From positions 2,356,001-2,420,000 of the forward strand of contig NZ_CP023695.1 in assembly GCF_008704395.1 (NCBI RefSeq): DNA of 64,000 nt. Reading direction: 5' to 3'. The translations under genes and the position numbers were made by a program. The stretch is from Streptomyces alboniger. GTDB lineage: Bacteria; Actinomycetota; Actinomycetes; Streptomycetales; Streptomycetaceae. Positions within the stretch are counted from its first letter, which is position 1. Each line of letters starts with the position of its first letter. This document shows positions 37,865 through 46,342 of the stretch, one piece after another. Under the pieces are notes generated by a model. It made no database searches. It was not told the origin of the DNA and saw only the letters and a program-made list of their open reading frames with translations.

Positions 37865-39328
37865 GTGACGGCGACACCTTGGCAGCCGTACACACCGGAC
37901 ACAGCGGGGAGTGGGAGCACGGGCGCGGCAGACACGGCGCGGGTGGCGGGCGTGGCCGGTGGGACGAGCTCGCCCCGTGGAACCGCGCGTCGCGGCCGGC
38001 CCGGCCAAGGCCTGCGTGACGTCCTCGCCCTCGTCCTCCTCCCCCTGCCGCTGCTCGCCGTCACCGTCCCCGCCGCGTTCGCGGGCGGCGGCACGCGCCG
38101 GTGGTTCGGGGGCCGCGGCGAGAGCGTGCGTGCCGAGGCGCAGGCCGCGAAGGACGCCGCTGCCGCCGCCTTCTACGAACTGGACACCGCCCAGCGCGAT
38201 CTGCGGATCTCCATCGAGACCATCACCGCCGTCGATGCCTCGCCCGCGGCCCAGCGCGCCGTGACCGACTTCGAGGCGCTCGGGCAGCGCATCGACGAGG
38301 TCAGCCACCAGTACATCAGCGCGGTCGACGCCCACGACCTCGACCGGGACGACCTCGACGCGTCGGTCGCGGGCCACGCCAGGACCGAGCTGACGCGGGC
38401 CAAGGACGAGTTGGGCAAGGTCAAGGCGGACCTGGAGCGCTTCCGGCAGGGGCTCGGCCCGCTGCTCGACAAGGCGGAGACCCAGCTCGCCCGCCTCGCC
38501 CCCGCCGTCGAGCGCGCCCGCCAGACGCTGCTCGCCGCGAGCAACGCCCTCGATTCCGTACGAGCGGCCGGGCTGAAGGCCGACGACCTCGCCGCCCGCC
38601 TCGCCGCTCTCGGTCCGGAGCTGACCAAGCTGAACCAGGGCGCGGGCCGGCACGGCGTGCCGGAGACCCTGCAACGCGCCGACCGCGTGCTGCGCGACGC
38701 CGAGGCCGTGCGCGCCGAGGCCGAGCGGCTGCCCGAGCGGGCCGCCGAGATCGACCGGCGCCTCGTCTCGCTGCGCACCCGCGCGCAGGCCCTGACCACG
38801 CGCAGCGGTCAGGTCGACCCGATCCTGAGCGAGCTGCGGCGCCGCTTCACCCTCGCCTGCTGGCAGGACCTCCAGCGCGTGCCCGACGAGGCCGCGCGGA
38901 GCGTCCGGCAGGCCGAGACCAAGCTCCGAGAGGCCCAGCAGGCCCGCGAGGCACAGCGCTGGCCGGACGCCACCTCGCTGCTCTCGACGGTCCGCGCGCT
39001 GCTCAACTCCACGGACGAGGCCGTATCCGCCGCCGGCGACCGCCTCCAGCGGCTCAACGCCGTGGCGAAGGACCCGCAGGGGGAGATCGAACGCACCCGC
39101 TTCGCGATCCGTGACGCACAGCGCCTCGCGATGGCGGGCCGCCAGACCCCCGAGCCGCGCCACGCCCGCCCGCTGGACGACTCGGTGGCCCGCCTGGACC
39201 GCGCGGTGGCCTCCCTGGAGGGCCGCCACCCTGACTACTGGCACTTCCTGACCGAGACCGAGGCGGTCCGCTCAACGGTGGCGGGAGTCGTCACGCGGAT
39301 CCGCGAGGAGCGGGGCCAGGGGGCCTGA
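37865..39328 (+). CDS. Membrane-anchored coiled-coil protein
   Basis: A 487-residue protein with a disordered N-terminus, one hydrophobic segment (residues ~51-75, VLALVLLPLPLLAVTVPAAFAGG) and about 380 residues of Glu/Arg/Ala-rich helix likely forming extended coiled coils. It looks like the actinobacterial TPM-associated or septum-related coiled-coil proteins, but no family is certain. GTG 37865 has GGGAGAGGG upstream. Function is not recognised. Confidence 0.8.
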   Translation: MTATPWQPYTPDTAGSGSTGAADTARVAGVAGGTSSPRGTARRGRPGQGLRDVLALVLLPLPLLAVTVPAAFAGGGTRRWFGGRGESVRAEAQAAKDAAAAAFYELDTAQRDLRISIETITAVDASPAAQRAVTDFEALGQRIDEVSHQYISAVDAHDLDRDDLDASVAGHARTELTRAKDELGKVKADLERFRQGLGPLLDKAETQLARLAPAVERARQTLLAASNALDSVRAAGLKADDLAARLAALGPELTKLNQGAGRHGVPETLQRADRVLRDAEAVRAEAERLPERAAEIDRRLVSLRTRAQALTTRSGQVDPILSELRRRFTLACWQDLQRVPDEAARSVRQAETKLREAQQAREAQRWPDATSLLSTVRALLNSTDEAVSAAGDRLQRLNAVAKDPQGEIERTRFAIRDAQRLAMAGRQTPEPRHARPLDDSVARLDRAVASLEGRHPDYWHFLTETEAVRSTVAGVVTRIREERGQGA

Positions 39329-39395
39329 CACCGCTTCCGCCCGGGGGCGCGCCCGCGCGCCCGTCGAGGCGGGGGCCAGGGGAAGCGCCTCCGTC

Positions 39396-39421
39396 AGGGG
39401 CGCGGGGAACTGCGCGACCAG
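39396..39421. repeat. Streptomyces intergenic element
   Basis: GGGGCGCGGGGAACTGCGCG is a sequence I recall as recurrent between Streptomyces genes. It lies between the coiled-coil gene and the convergent FmdB gene. Confidence 0.5.
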
Positions 39422-39479
39422 TCACAACACCCCCGCAGAGCCCCTTCAGCCCCACCCCCCACGGCGAACGACCCCACCC

Positions 39480-39698
39480 TCAGCCGCAGCAACCCCCACC
39501 ACAGCAACCGCCCCCGCCACCCCCGCCAGGCGCAGACGGAGCCGCGGAAGCCGCCCCGCCGACCGCCACGGTCGACAGCAACTTCACCGTGTCCTCATGC
39601 CCGACAGGGCACATCGCGGGGTCGCCGGACTCGGCCATCGGCCGGCTCAGCTCGAAGGTGTCACCACAGGACCGGCACCGGTATTCGTATCGAGGCAT
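39480..39698 (-). CDS. FmdB-family zinc ribbon protein
   Basis: A 72-residue protein. MPRYEYRCRSCGDTFEL is the canonical FmdB zinc-ribbon start, with the second metal pair in AMCPVGHED (Cys and His). The tail is Gly-rich and ends CCGGGCCG, four extra cysteines that could bind another metal. ATG 39698 is preferred over GTG 39704 because MPRYEY is the conserved N-terminus. The role in the family is regulatory or unknown. Confidence 0.88.
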   Translation of the reverse strand: MPRYEYRCRSCGDTFELSRPMAESGDPAMCPVGHEDTVKLLSTVAVGGAASAAPSAPGGGGGGGCCGGGCCG

Positions 39699-39707
39699 AC
39701 GCACAGG

Positions 39708-40517
39708 CTAGGGCCTGACCCCCGCCGCGAGGAACGCCCGCAGAATCTCCTCACCCGCCGCGATCCCCCGCTCCTCCAGCACCGTGAGGCCCGGCGCCGC
39801 GAAGCCGGTGTCGGCCAGCTCCCCGTGCCCGGGGCGCCACGCGCGGTCCCCGGCGAGCAGCAGATCGGCGTCGAGCAGCGAGTCGCCCGCCGTGAGGATC
39901 TCCTCCGCGTCGACGCGCCGTGCGACCTCCCGTACCGCCGCGCTCTTGGTGAGCGGCTGCGGAACCGCGTAGATCTTGCGCCCCTGGAGCGAGACCGTCC
40001 AGCCGCGCCCCCGCGCCCACTCGCCGAGTTCCTTCACCCAGCCGTCGGGCAGCAGCGAGCGCTCGACGACCAGATACGCGAAGAGGTCCTCGGCGACGCG
40101 CTCCTTGAGCAGCCAGGCCGGGTCGGCGGTGCGCAGGAGGTGGGCGCGGACCTCGTCGAGCGAGGCGCACTCGTCGGCGAGGCGCCGGGCCACCCGCCGC
40201 TGCCAGTCGCGGTCGGAGACGCCGTCGACGAGCAGGTGCCCGCCGTTGGCGCAGATCGCGAACTCCGGTGCGGGGCCCGGGAGACGGATACGTCCGTACT
40301 GCTCGCGGGTGCGCGTCGTGGTCGGTACGAAGACCGCGGCGCGGCCCAGCTCGTCGAGGAGGCCCGCCGCGGCCTCGGTGACGTACGACAGCGGCAGGCC
40401 CTGGTACACCTCGACGCAGAGCAGGCGCGGCGCCTCGGCGTCGGGCATGGTCAGGCCGAGGGCCGCAGCGGAGTAGATGAGCGTGCGGTCGAGGTCGCTT
40501 GCGACGAGCCGGGTCAC
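39708..40517 (-). CDS. Ter-module HAD-superfamily hydrolase
   Basis: A 269-residue HAD phosphatase of the Cof/sucrose-phosphatase-like type. Motif I is LVASDLDRTLIYS. The cap is inserted late, and the final motifs are SLQGRKIYAVPQPLTKSAAVREVARR (Lys) and AEEILTAGDSLLDADLLLAG (acidic pair). The GTG start overlaps the stop of the phosphoribosyltransferase gene (GTGA), so it is the last of three coupled genes. In Ter loci such HAD enzymes are predicted to dephosphorylate a nucleoside-like product; that role is inferred. Confidence 0.88.
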   Translation of the reverse strand: MTRLVASDLDRTLIYSAAALGLTMPDAEAPRLLCVEVYQGLPLSYVTEAAAGLLDELGRAAVFVPTTTRTREQYGRIRLPGPAPEFAICANGGHLLVDGVSDRDWQRRVARRLADECASLDEVRAHLLRTADPAWLLKERVAEDLFAYLVVERSLLPDGWVKELGEWARGRGWTVSLQGRKIYAVPQPLTKSAAVREVARRVDAEEILTAGDSLLDADLLLAGDRAWRPGHGELADTGFAAPGLTVLEERGIAAGEEILRAFLAAGVRP

Positions 40518-42991
40518 TGGGAAGCCACCGCCTTGCCGTCCGCGCCGGTCGCGCCGCGCGTGTACTTGGGGTGGATCAACCCGACGCAGCTGTAGGGCAG
40601 TTCGCCGACCTCCTCGACGGGGACGCCCCGCTGTTCGGCGAGCAGCCGTATGTGGTCGAGGTCCGCCCCCGCTCCGGCACGGGCCAGGATCTTCCAGGGG
40701 ACGCGGCGCAGCAGCACCCGCGTGGTCTCGCCGACGCCCGGCTTGACGAGGTTCACGTCGTGGATCCCGTACTCCTCGCTGATCCGCTCCACGGCGGCCC
40801 AGCCCTCCCATGTCGGTGCCCGATCGGCGGAAAGAGCCTCCTTGACCTGGGCGTCCACCGCGTCGGCGACCTCGTCGAAGCGGGCCACGACCGCGTCGAC
40901 GAAGTGGCCGGACACATCGGCGCCGGCCAGCTCGCGGTAGAACTTCGCGCCGTGGTAGTCGTCCGCGCCGACCAGGTCGGAGCGCAGCACGGTACGCGAA
41001 ATCAGCCCGGACACCGTGGAGTTGAGGCACGCGGAGGGGATGAGGAAGTCCTCGCGGGTGCCGTAGGTGCGCACGCACGAGCCGGGGTCGGCCAGCACCG
41101 CGATCTCCGGACGGAAGCCCACCGGGCCGCCGCTCTTCTCGAACTCCCTCACGGCGTCCGCGAGTTCCCGGGTGATCGCGCCCTTGCCTGTCCAGCCGTC
41201 GACGAAGACGATGTCGGCGGGGTCGTGGTGGGCGGCGAGCCAGCGCAGGGCGTTGGCGTCGATGCCGCGGCCGCGCACGATCGACACGGCGTAGTGCGGC
41301 AGGTCGAGGCCGTGCCGGTGGGCGGCCCAGCGGCGCATCAGGACGCCGACGGGCGTGCCGGCGCGGGCCAGTGACACCAGGACGGGACGCGGCGGCCTCT
41401 CGGCGAGGACGACGTCGGTGACGGTGCCGACGGCCTGGGCGATGCGGGCGGCGGAGGTGTCGAGCGCGGCACGGAACAGCTCCTGGTACCGCTCGCTCGG
41501 CTGGTACTCGACCGGCAGCGACTCGGCGTAGTGCGCGCCCCCGCTCTGTATCGCCTCCTCGCGCTCCTCCGTGGGTGCTTCGAGGCTCACGTCGGAGAGG
41601 TCCTGGAGCAGCCAGCCGACGTCTTCGGGCGCATACGAGGAGAAGGCGGGGCCACGGAGCGGCTCGGGGAGCATGGAGGGCCTTTCGGAGGCGTCCCGCG
41701 GGGGGACGTATGAGGGCACGACCGCCAGCAGCACCTGCCCGGCGTGCGCGGAGAGCTGGGCCAACAGGCCGTCGGCGGCGTGCAGTTGCGGCGTATCCGC
41801 CACGGAGTCCACCACGACGACGACCGCGTCGAAGTCCCCGCCCGCGACGTTGTACGCGAACCGGGGCCCCTCCCCGTCGGCGGGCGCGTCGTGCGCGGGG
41901 AAGACGAGGCGGGTGCGTATCGCGTAACCGGGGTCGTCCACGGCGAGCACGGGCGAGCGGGTCGTGGTGGAGTACCGCACCTCCGCGCCGGTCCGCCGCC
42001 CCAGCTCCCGTTCCAGCTCGACGCCGAGCACCAGCGGCGCGTACATCAGTTCCTCGAACCCGAGGACGAGTACGCGGCGCGCGTCTGCGGGAAGGGCCTT
42101 CGCGATCCGCTCGGCCATCCCGGGCAGCGCGCCGCGCAGGCGCTCGCGGTGCGCGGGCGTGAAGCCGTGCCGTCCTCCGTCGGGTATCCCGGCCGGCCAG
42201 CCCAGCTCGACGCGCGTGAGCGTGCCGCGCTCTCCGCGCGGCTCCGCGGCGGGGTCCGTGTCGTGCTCGGCGACCAGGCGCTGCCCCTTCTCCAGGACGC
42301 CGTCGGGCAGCCGTACCGTCCCGGACGCCATGGCGATCAGGTCGACGCGGGCGCCGATCCCACGGGCGAAGGCGGCCAGCCGGCCCCGGTCGTCCGGCGA
42401 GCGCATGTCGACCAGCGCCACGATGACGTACCGCTCGCGCGGGAAGCGCTCGTGCAGGGCGCGGATGGTGTTCAGGACCGTGTTGCCGGTGGAGAACTCG
42501 TCGTCGACGAGGACCAGCGGGCCGTCCCCGGCCAGCAGTCGCGGGTCCTCAGGCAGCAGCAGATGCGAACTGGCGTGCGAGTGCGATTCCTCGAAGCCAC
42601 CCGCGCGCTCGACGCCCTCGACGGGGCGGCGGGTGGAGTGCAGATAGGGCGCGAGGCCGACGCCGTCGGCGACCGCGTGACCGAGGCCGGTCGCGGTCTC
42701 CGCGTAGCCGAGTACGACGGCGTGCCGCGCCTCGTCGTCGCCGAGCAGGTTCCGCACCCGGACGCCGAGGCCGTGCCCGGCCCCGTACACGACCGAGGGG
42801 TGCTGCGGCACGTGCTTGCCGAGCACGTTCGACACCAGGAGGTGCGCCCGCCTGGGGTTGCGGCGCAGCGCGAGGCCGAGCAGGCCGGGCAGCGCCTCGT
42901 CGCCGTCGAGCCCGACCCCGAGCCGCTCGGCGACCCAGCTCCCCGACCACACCGCGTCTTGTCTCACGTACGTCATGTTCCTTACGTTCAT
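40514..42991 (-). CDS. Fused phosphoribosyltransferase-TRSP / StiP-type protein of the Ter module
   Basis: An 825-residue protein in one open frame. The first ~440 residues are a phosphoribosyltransferase with PRPP loop LVLVDDEFSTGNTVL (about 159-173) and a TRSP-type C-terminal region (ALPADARRVLVLGFEELMYAPLVLG; a DFDAVVVVVDS strand). From Met440 (MLPEPLRGPAFSSY) on it matches StiP-type proteins: VSLARAGTPVGVLMRRWA, a second PRPP-like loop IVFVDGWTGKGAITREL, and EYGIHDVNLVKPGVGETTRVLLRR. These are usually separate genes. ATG 42991 overlaps the lyase stop (TGATG). A weak internal site (GAAAGG, 6 bases before 41674) could also start the second half alone. It probably builds a nucleoside-like metabolite. 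Confidence 0.85.
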   Translation of the reverse strand: MNVRNMTYVRQDAVWSGSWVAERLGVGLDGDEALPGLLGLALRRNPRRAHLLVSNVLGKHVPQHPSVVYGAGHGLGVRVRNLLGDDEARHAVVLGYAETATGLGHAVADGVGLAPYLHSTRRPVEGVERAGGFEESHSHASSHLLLPEDPRLLAGDGPLVLVDDEFSTGNTVLNTIRALHERFPRERYVIVALVDMRSPDDRGRLAAFARGIGARVDLIAMASGTVRLPDGVLEKGQRLVAEHDTDPAAEPRGERGTLTRVELGWPAGIPDGGRHGFTPAHRERLRGALPGMAERIAKALPADARRVLVLGFEELMYAPLVLGVELERELGRRTGAEVRYSTTTRSPVLAVDDPGYAIRTRLVFPAHDAPADGEGPRFAYNVAGGDFDAVVVVVDSVADTPQLHAADGLLAQLSAHAGQVLLAVVPSYVPPRDASERPSMLPEPLRGPAFSSYAPEDVGWLLQDLSDVSLEAPTEEREEAIQSGGAHYAESLPVEYQPSERYQELFRAALDTSAARIAQAVGTVTDVVLAERPPRPVLVSLARAGTPVGVLMRRWAAHRHGLDLPHYAVSIVRGRGIDANALRWLAAHHDPADIVFVDGWTGKGAITRELADAVREFEKSGGPVGFRPEIAVLADPGSCVRTYGTREDFLIPSACLNSTVSGLISRTVLRSDLVGADDYHGAKFYRELAGADVSGHFVDAVVARFDEVADAVDAQVKEALSADRAPTWEGWAAVERISEEYGIHDVNLVKPGVGETTRVLLRRVPWKILARAGAGADLDHIRLLAEQRGVPVEEVGELPYSCVGLIHPKYTRGATGADGKAVASQ

Positions 42992-44169
42992 CAGCCGGGC
43001 AACCCGGCGGTGAGCAGTTCCACGAAGCCGACGTCGGCCCTGGCGACGCCGAAGACCTCGGCGCGCCTGAGGGTCCGCTCGGCCCAGGCACGGTGCGGCT
43101 TCACCTCGTTCATCTTGTTCGTGTACGAGGAGCGCAGCACCCCGCCGCCACCCCGGTCGGGGCGCAGGATGTCCTCGGCGTCGCTGAACTCCTCGTGGCT
43201 GACGACCGACAGGGCGTGCACGGGCAGGACGTGCGAGGGGTGGATGCAGGTCTTGCCGAGCAGGCCGTTGGCGCGGTCCAGCTCGATCTCGCGGAGCAGA
43301 CCGTCCATGTCGTGCTCGATCAGGGCCTGCCGCAGCTCCTCGGCCCGGCCCTCCAGGAAGGGGCTGCGGCGCAGCTGCGGCTTGAACATGCGCTCCTGGA
43401 CGCGGAAGTACTCCCACACGGGCCCGGTCACGGTGAATCCCGTGCCGTCGGCCCTGCCCAGCATGTTCACCACGTCCGCGATGACGGAGGCCACGATCTG
43501 CACGTCGTACGCGGTCATGTCCGGCGGTCTGCGCAGTCCGTACGCCGAGCAGAAGTCGGTGACACCCAGGCGCAGCGCGAGCACCCGGTCGCGGTACTTG
43601 TCGACAGTGCGGGCGATCCCGGCGAGGGTCTCACCGCGGCTCTCCAGGTGCAGCAGCTCGGGCGACTCCAGGACGGGCATGACGAAGAGCCGCCGCCCGC
43701 CGGTCGCGCCGCCCGCCTCCGCCTCCGCGGCCGCGATCGCCTCAAGGAAGGGAACGCCCCGCTCCTCGGTGAATTTGGGCAGTACGAATCCGGACAACAG
43801 TCGAAGGCTCGGCCCGAGCCTTCGGGTCAGGTCGGGGATCTGCTCGGCGGCGCGCACCCGGATGAAGAGCAGCGGGGGCTCCACACCCCGTTCCGCCAGG
43901 TCGGCGAAGTGCCGGACCAGGTTCTCCTCGGCGTCGGCCACCTCGGAGTCGTCGATGGAATCCTCCAGGCAGACCACCATGGAGGTCACACCGCGGCCGG
44001 CCTGCTTCAGGATGTCGTCGGCGAGACGCGGGCGGGTGGCCGGGCTGTAGAGCGTGGCCCCCAGGGCGGACGCGAGCAGGTGGGGCGGGGAGTCCGCGGT
44101 GAAGGCACACGGCTCCCGGTGGAAGAGACGCTGCCGCACCTCTGGGGCGACGTGCCCGAAATGACGCAT
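42991..44169 (-). CDS. HpcH/HpaI aldolase / CitE-like lyase of the Ter module
   Basis: A 392-residue TIM-barrel lyase. Family landmarks are LYSPATRPRLADDI, MVVCLEDSIDDSEVADAEENL (metal/acidic site), GFVLPKF, FVMPVLESPELLHL and NGLLGKTCIHPSHV. CitE-like enzymes cleave or form C-C bonds with Mg2+. It is the first gene of the three-gene operon with the PRTase fusion and HAD hydrolase, an arrangement known from Ter stress-response loci. A triple 9-bp repeat lies just upstream (44181-44207). Substrate is unknown. Confidence 0.9.
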   Translation of the reverse strand: MRHFGHVAPEVRQRLFHREPCAFTADSPPHLLASALGATLYSPATRPRLADDILKQAGRGVTSMVVCLEDSIDDSEVADAEENLVRHFADLAERGVEPPLLFIRVRAAEQIPDLTRRLGPSLRLLSGFVLPKFTEERGVPFLEAIAAAEAEAGGATGGRRLFVMPVLESPELLHLESRGETLAGIARTVDKYRDRVLALRLGVTDFCSAYGLRRPPDMTAYDVQIVASVIADVVNMLGRADGTGFTVTGPVWEYFRVQERMFKPQLRRSPFLEGRAEELRQALIEHDMDGLLREIELDRANGLLGKTCIHPSHVLPVHALSVVSHEEFSDAEDILRPDRGGGGVLRSSYTNKMNEVKPHRAWAERTLRRAEVFGVARADVGFVELLTAGLPG

Positions 44170-44180
44170 GAGATTCCCCT

Positions 44181-44207
44181 GTTATCGCCGTTATCGCCGT
44201 TATCGCC
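44181..44207. repeat. 9-bp tandem repeat (x3) before the Ter lyase gene
   Basis: GTTATCGCC occurs three times in perfect tandem, 12-38 bp upstream of the lyase start codon, in the divergent promoter region shared with the TerD-like gene. It is in the untranslated leader or promoter on the minus strand. Confidence 0.85.
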
Positions 44208-44434
44208 TGTTTCATCGACATGGGCCGTTGTGATGTGGCCGGTAATAGTACGTAGAGACGGGTGCCGGGGGTTCCCTCCGGGCATGAACTTCAGGTAACC
44301 CGGCCATGTCGCACTCGCTCACCACACAACCGTCGCACGCTCGCAGCACCCGCAGGTCAGGGGCCTGCCGACGCGGCCGGGACCTTGCGCCCCCCGCGTT
44401 GTCCGGCCCGTGCGGGGGAAGGCAGGATGACCGC

Positions 44435-45391
44435 ATGACGCACGCGATGTTGAAGGGGTCCAACGTCCCTCTGGAAGCCCCGGCGGTCCGCGCCGTGCTG
44501 CGCTGGACCCCCGGTCAGGGCGTCCCCGACGTCGACGCGTCGGCGCTGCTCCTCGGCGGCGACGGCCGGGTCCGCTCGGACGAGGACTTCGTCTTCTACA
44601 ACCAGCCGCGCCATCCGGGCGGCACGGTCTGGCGGCTCGGCAAGAAGCGGGTCGCCGAGGGCCTGACCGACACGATCCAGACAGATCTCGCCGGGATGGA
44701 GGGCGCGGTGGACCGTGTCCTCCTGGTGGCGTCGGCGGAGGGCGTCGCCTTTGAGCACGTGCCGTCGCTGCGGATCCTGCTCCACGACGCCACGGTCGCC
44801 GACGGTGAGCCGCTCGCCTACTTCGACATCACTCCGCAGACCGGCGAGGAGACGGCGCTGATCTGCGGGGAGCTGTACCGCCGCGGCGAGGGCTGGAAGT
44901 TCCGGGCGCTCGGCGAGGGGTACACCAACGGCCTGGAGGGGCTCGCCTCCGACTTCGGGATCTCCGTGGACGACACGGATTCCGCGGTACCCGAACCCGC
45001 GCCCCAGACCTCCGTGCCCCCTTCCTCGGCGTCCTTCCCGCTGCCGCCCCAGCAGCCCGCGCCACAGCCCCAGTCCCAGCCGTCCATGGCGCAGCCCTCC
45101 ATGGCACGGCCGCAGCCGTCCGTGGCCCAGCCACTGCCGCAGCCGTCGATGGTCCAGCCCGCCCCGCAGCCGCACCCGCAGCCCGCGTACGGCTACCCGC
45201 CCGAGCCGCCCCGGCATCCCGCGCCCCAGCCCTCGTACGGCTACCCTCCGGCGGCGCCCACCCAGCCCCGGCCGATCGGCGGCCCGCCGCCGGTCGCCCA
45301 GCCCTCGTACGGCTATCCGCAGCCGGTGACCCCGATGCCGGACCCGAACTTCCGGCTGCCTCCGCAGGGGCCGCAGTTCCTGCCCCGCTGA
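44435..45391 (+). CDS. TerD-domain protein with Pro/Gln-rich tail
   Basis: A 318-residue protein. Residues ~1-185 are a TerD domain (LRWTPGQGVPDVDASALLL; DEDFVFYNQPRHPGG; LICGELYRRGEGWKFRALGEGY). The Ca2+-binding GDNxTGxGxGDDE motif of classic TerD is absent: the equivalent stretch is TVWRLGKKRVAEGL. The rest is a Pro/Gln/Ser-rich tail with repeated PSYGYPP units and may be disordered. ATG 44435 follows GGAAGGCAGG. It is divergent from the lyase operon and may be an adaptor in a membrane-bound Ter complex. Confidence 0.9.
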   Translation: MTHAMLKGSNVPLEAPAVRAVLRWTPGQGVPDVDASALLLGGDGRVRSDEDFVFYNQPRHPGGTVWRLGKKRVAEGLTDTIQTDLAGMEGAVDRVLLVASAEGVAFEHVPSLRILLHDATVADGEPLAYFDITPQTGEETALICGELYRRGEGWKFRALGEGYTNGLEGLASDFGISVDDTDSAVPEPAPQTSVPPSSASFPLPPQQPAPQPQSQPSMAQPSMARPQPSVAQPLPQPSMVQPAPQPHPQPAYGYPPEPPRHPAPQPSYGYPPAAPTQPRPIGGPPPVAQPSYGYPQPVTPMPDPNFRLPPQGPQFLPR

Positions 45392-45443
45392 GGGCGCGCC
45401 GGGGGACCCGGGGCCGGCCGGGGCGCCGGGTGGGGCCACGGGC

Positions 45444-46184
45444 TCAGCCCACCTTGGTCTTGTAGCCCCGGCCCCATTGCAGTCCCCAGCCGTACAGCCG
45501 GTCGAGCTCCGCCTGGAAGCCGTAGACGAACTTCACCTCGCGGCGCACCATCAGCTCGCCCTTGACGTTCTCGATGGAGACCACCGCGCACGAGCGGGCC
45601 TGCGGCTGGCGCTCGTCCAGGTCGATCTCGATCCTCGGCCCGTTGCTGGGGTAGAGCGTGACCTTGGCGTGTGTGCGGTCGAAGGCCGGGGTCTGGTCGT
45701 AGATGTACGCGAAGACCAGCAGCCGCTTGATGGACTCGCGGTGGTCGAGGTTGACGTAGATCGTCTCCCCGGAGGGCGAGCCGAACCGGTCGTCGCCGCT
45801 CAGCTTCACGTACGGCGGCGCGTTGAGGCTTCCGAAGAAGCTCCCCAGCGGCTGCACGACGCCCTTGGTGCCGTCCATCAGCTCGTACAGGCAGCCGATG
45901 TCGAGGTCCACATTGACCACGCCCTGGGTGTGCGCCTGCACGACGTCGGGCTGGAACAGCTTGAGCGGGTGCCGCAGCAGGCCGGCACCGCCCCGCTGCT
46001 TGCCGATGAGGTCGGACGTCCGCATCTGCCAGGACAGGTTGACGCGCAGATTGCCGGTGGCCGCGCCCTGCTTACTGAGCGAGACCGTCGGGTTGCGCTT
46101 GGTCAGTTCGATGGAGTTGGTCGCGGCGCTGCCCGATTCGAAGTCCATCGAACGCCCACGCCACAGACCGTCCCAGAAGGACAT
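45444..46184 (-). CDS. TerD-superfamily protein, TerA-like
   Basis: A 246-residue tellurium-resistance family protein. It has NLSWQMRTSDLIGK, VNVDLDIGCLYELMDGTKGVVQPLG, FGSPSGETIYVNLDHRESIKRLLVFAYIYD and a final VSIENVKGELMVRREVKFVYGFQAELDRLYGWGLQWGRGYK, as in TerA-like members. I see no strict Ca2+ motif. ATG 46184 is preferred because MSFWDGLWRG is the typical start. It lies between the TerD-tail and TerC-like genes. It likely assembles with TerD proteins. Confidence 0.87.
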   Translation of the reverse strand: MSFWDGLWRGRSMDFESGSAATNSIELTKRNPTVSLSKQGAATGNLRVNLSWQMRTSDLIGKQRGGAGLLRHPLKLFQPDVVQAHTQGVVNVDLDIGCLYELMDGTKGVVQPLGSFFGSLNAPPYVKLSGDDRFGSPSGETIYVNLDHRESIKRLLVFAYIYDQTPAFDRTHAKVTLYPSNGPRIEIDLDERQPQARSCAVVSIENVKGELMVRREVKFVYGFQAELDRLYGWGLQWGRGYKTKVG

Positions 46185-46342
46185 GCCGCCCCCAAGTGTC
46201 CCTTGTGCCCCGCACGAATACCGACGGGGCGGCCATGAGGAAACCTCCTCGACGGCCGCCCCGCACAGAGCGTTCCTCACCCTGGCCGCCGTCACACTCC
46301 GGAGTACGGAATCGGACAGTGCGGCGAGGGAATCAGTCAGCG

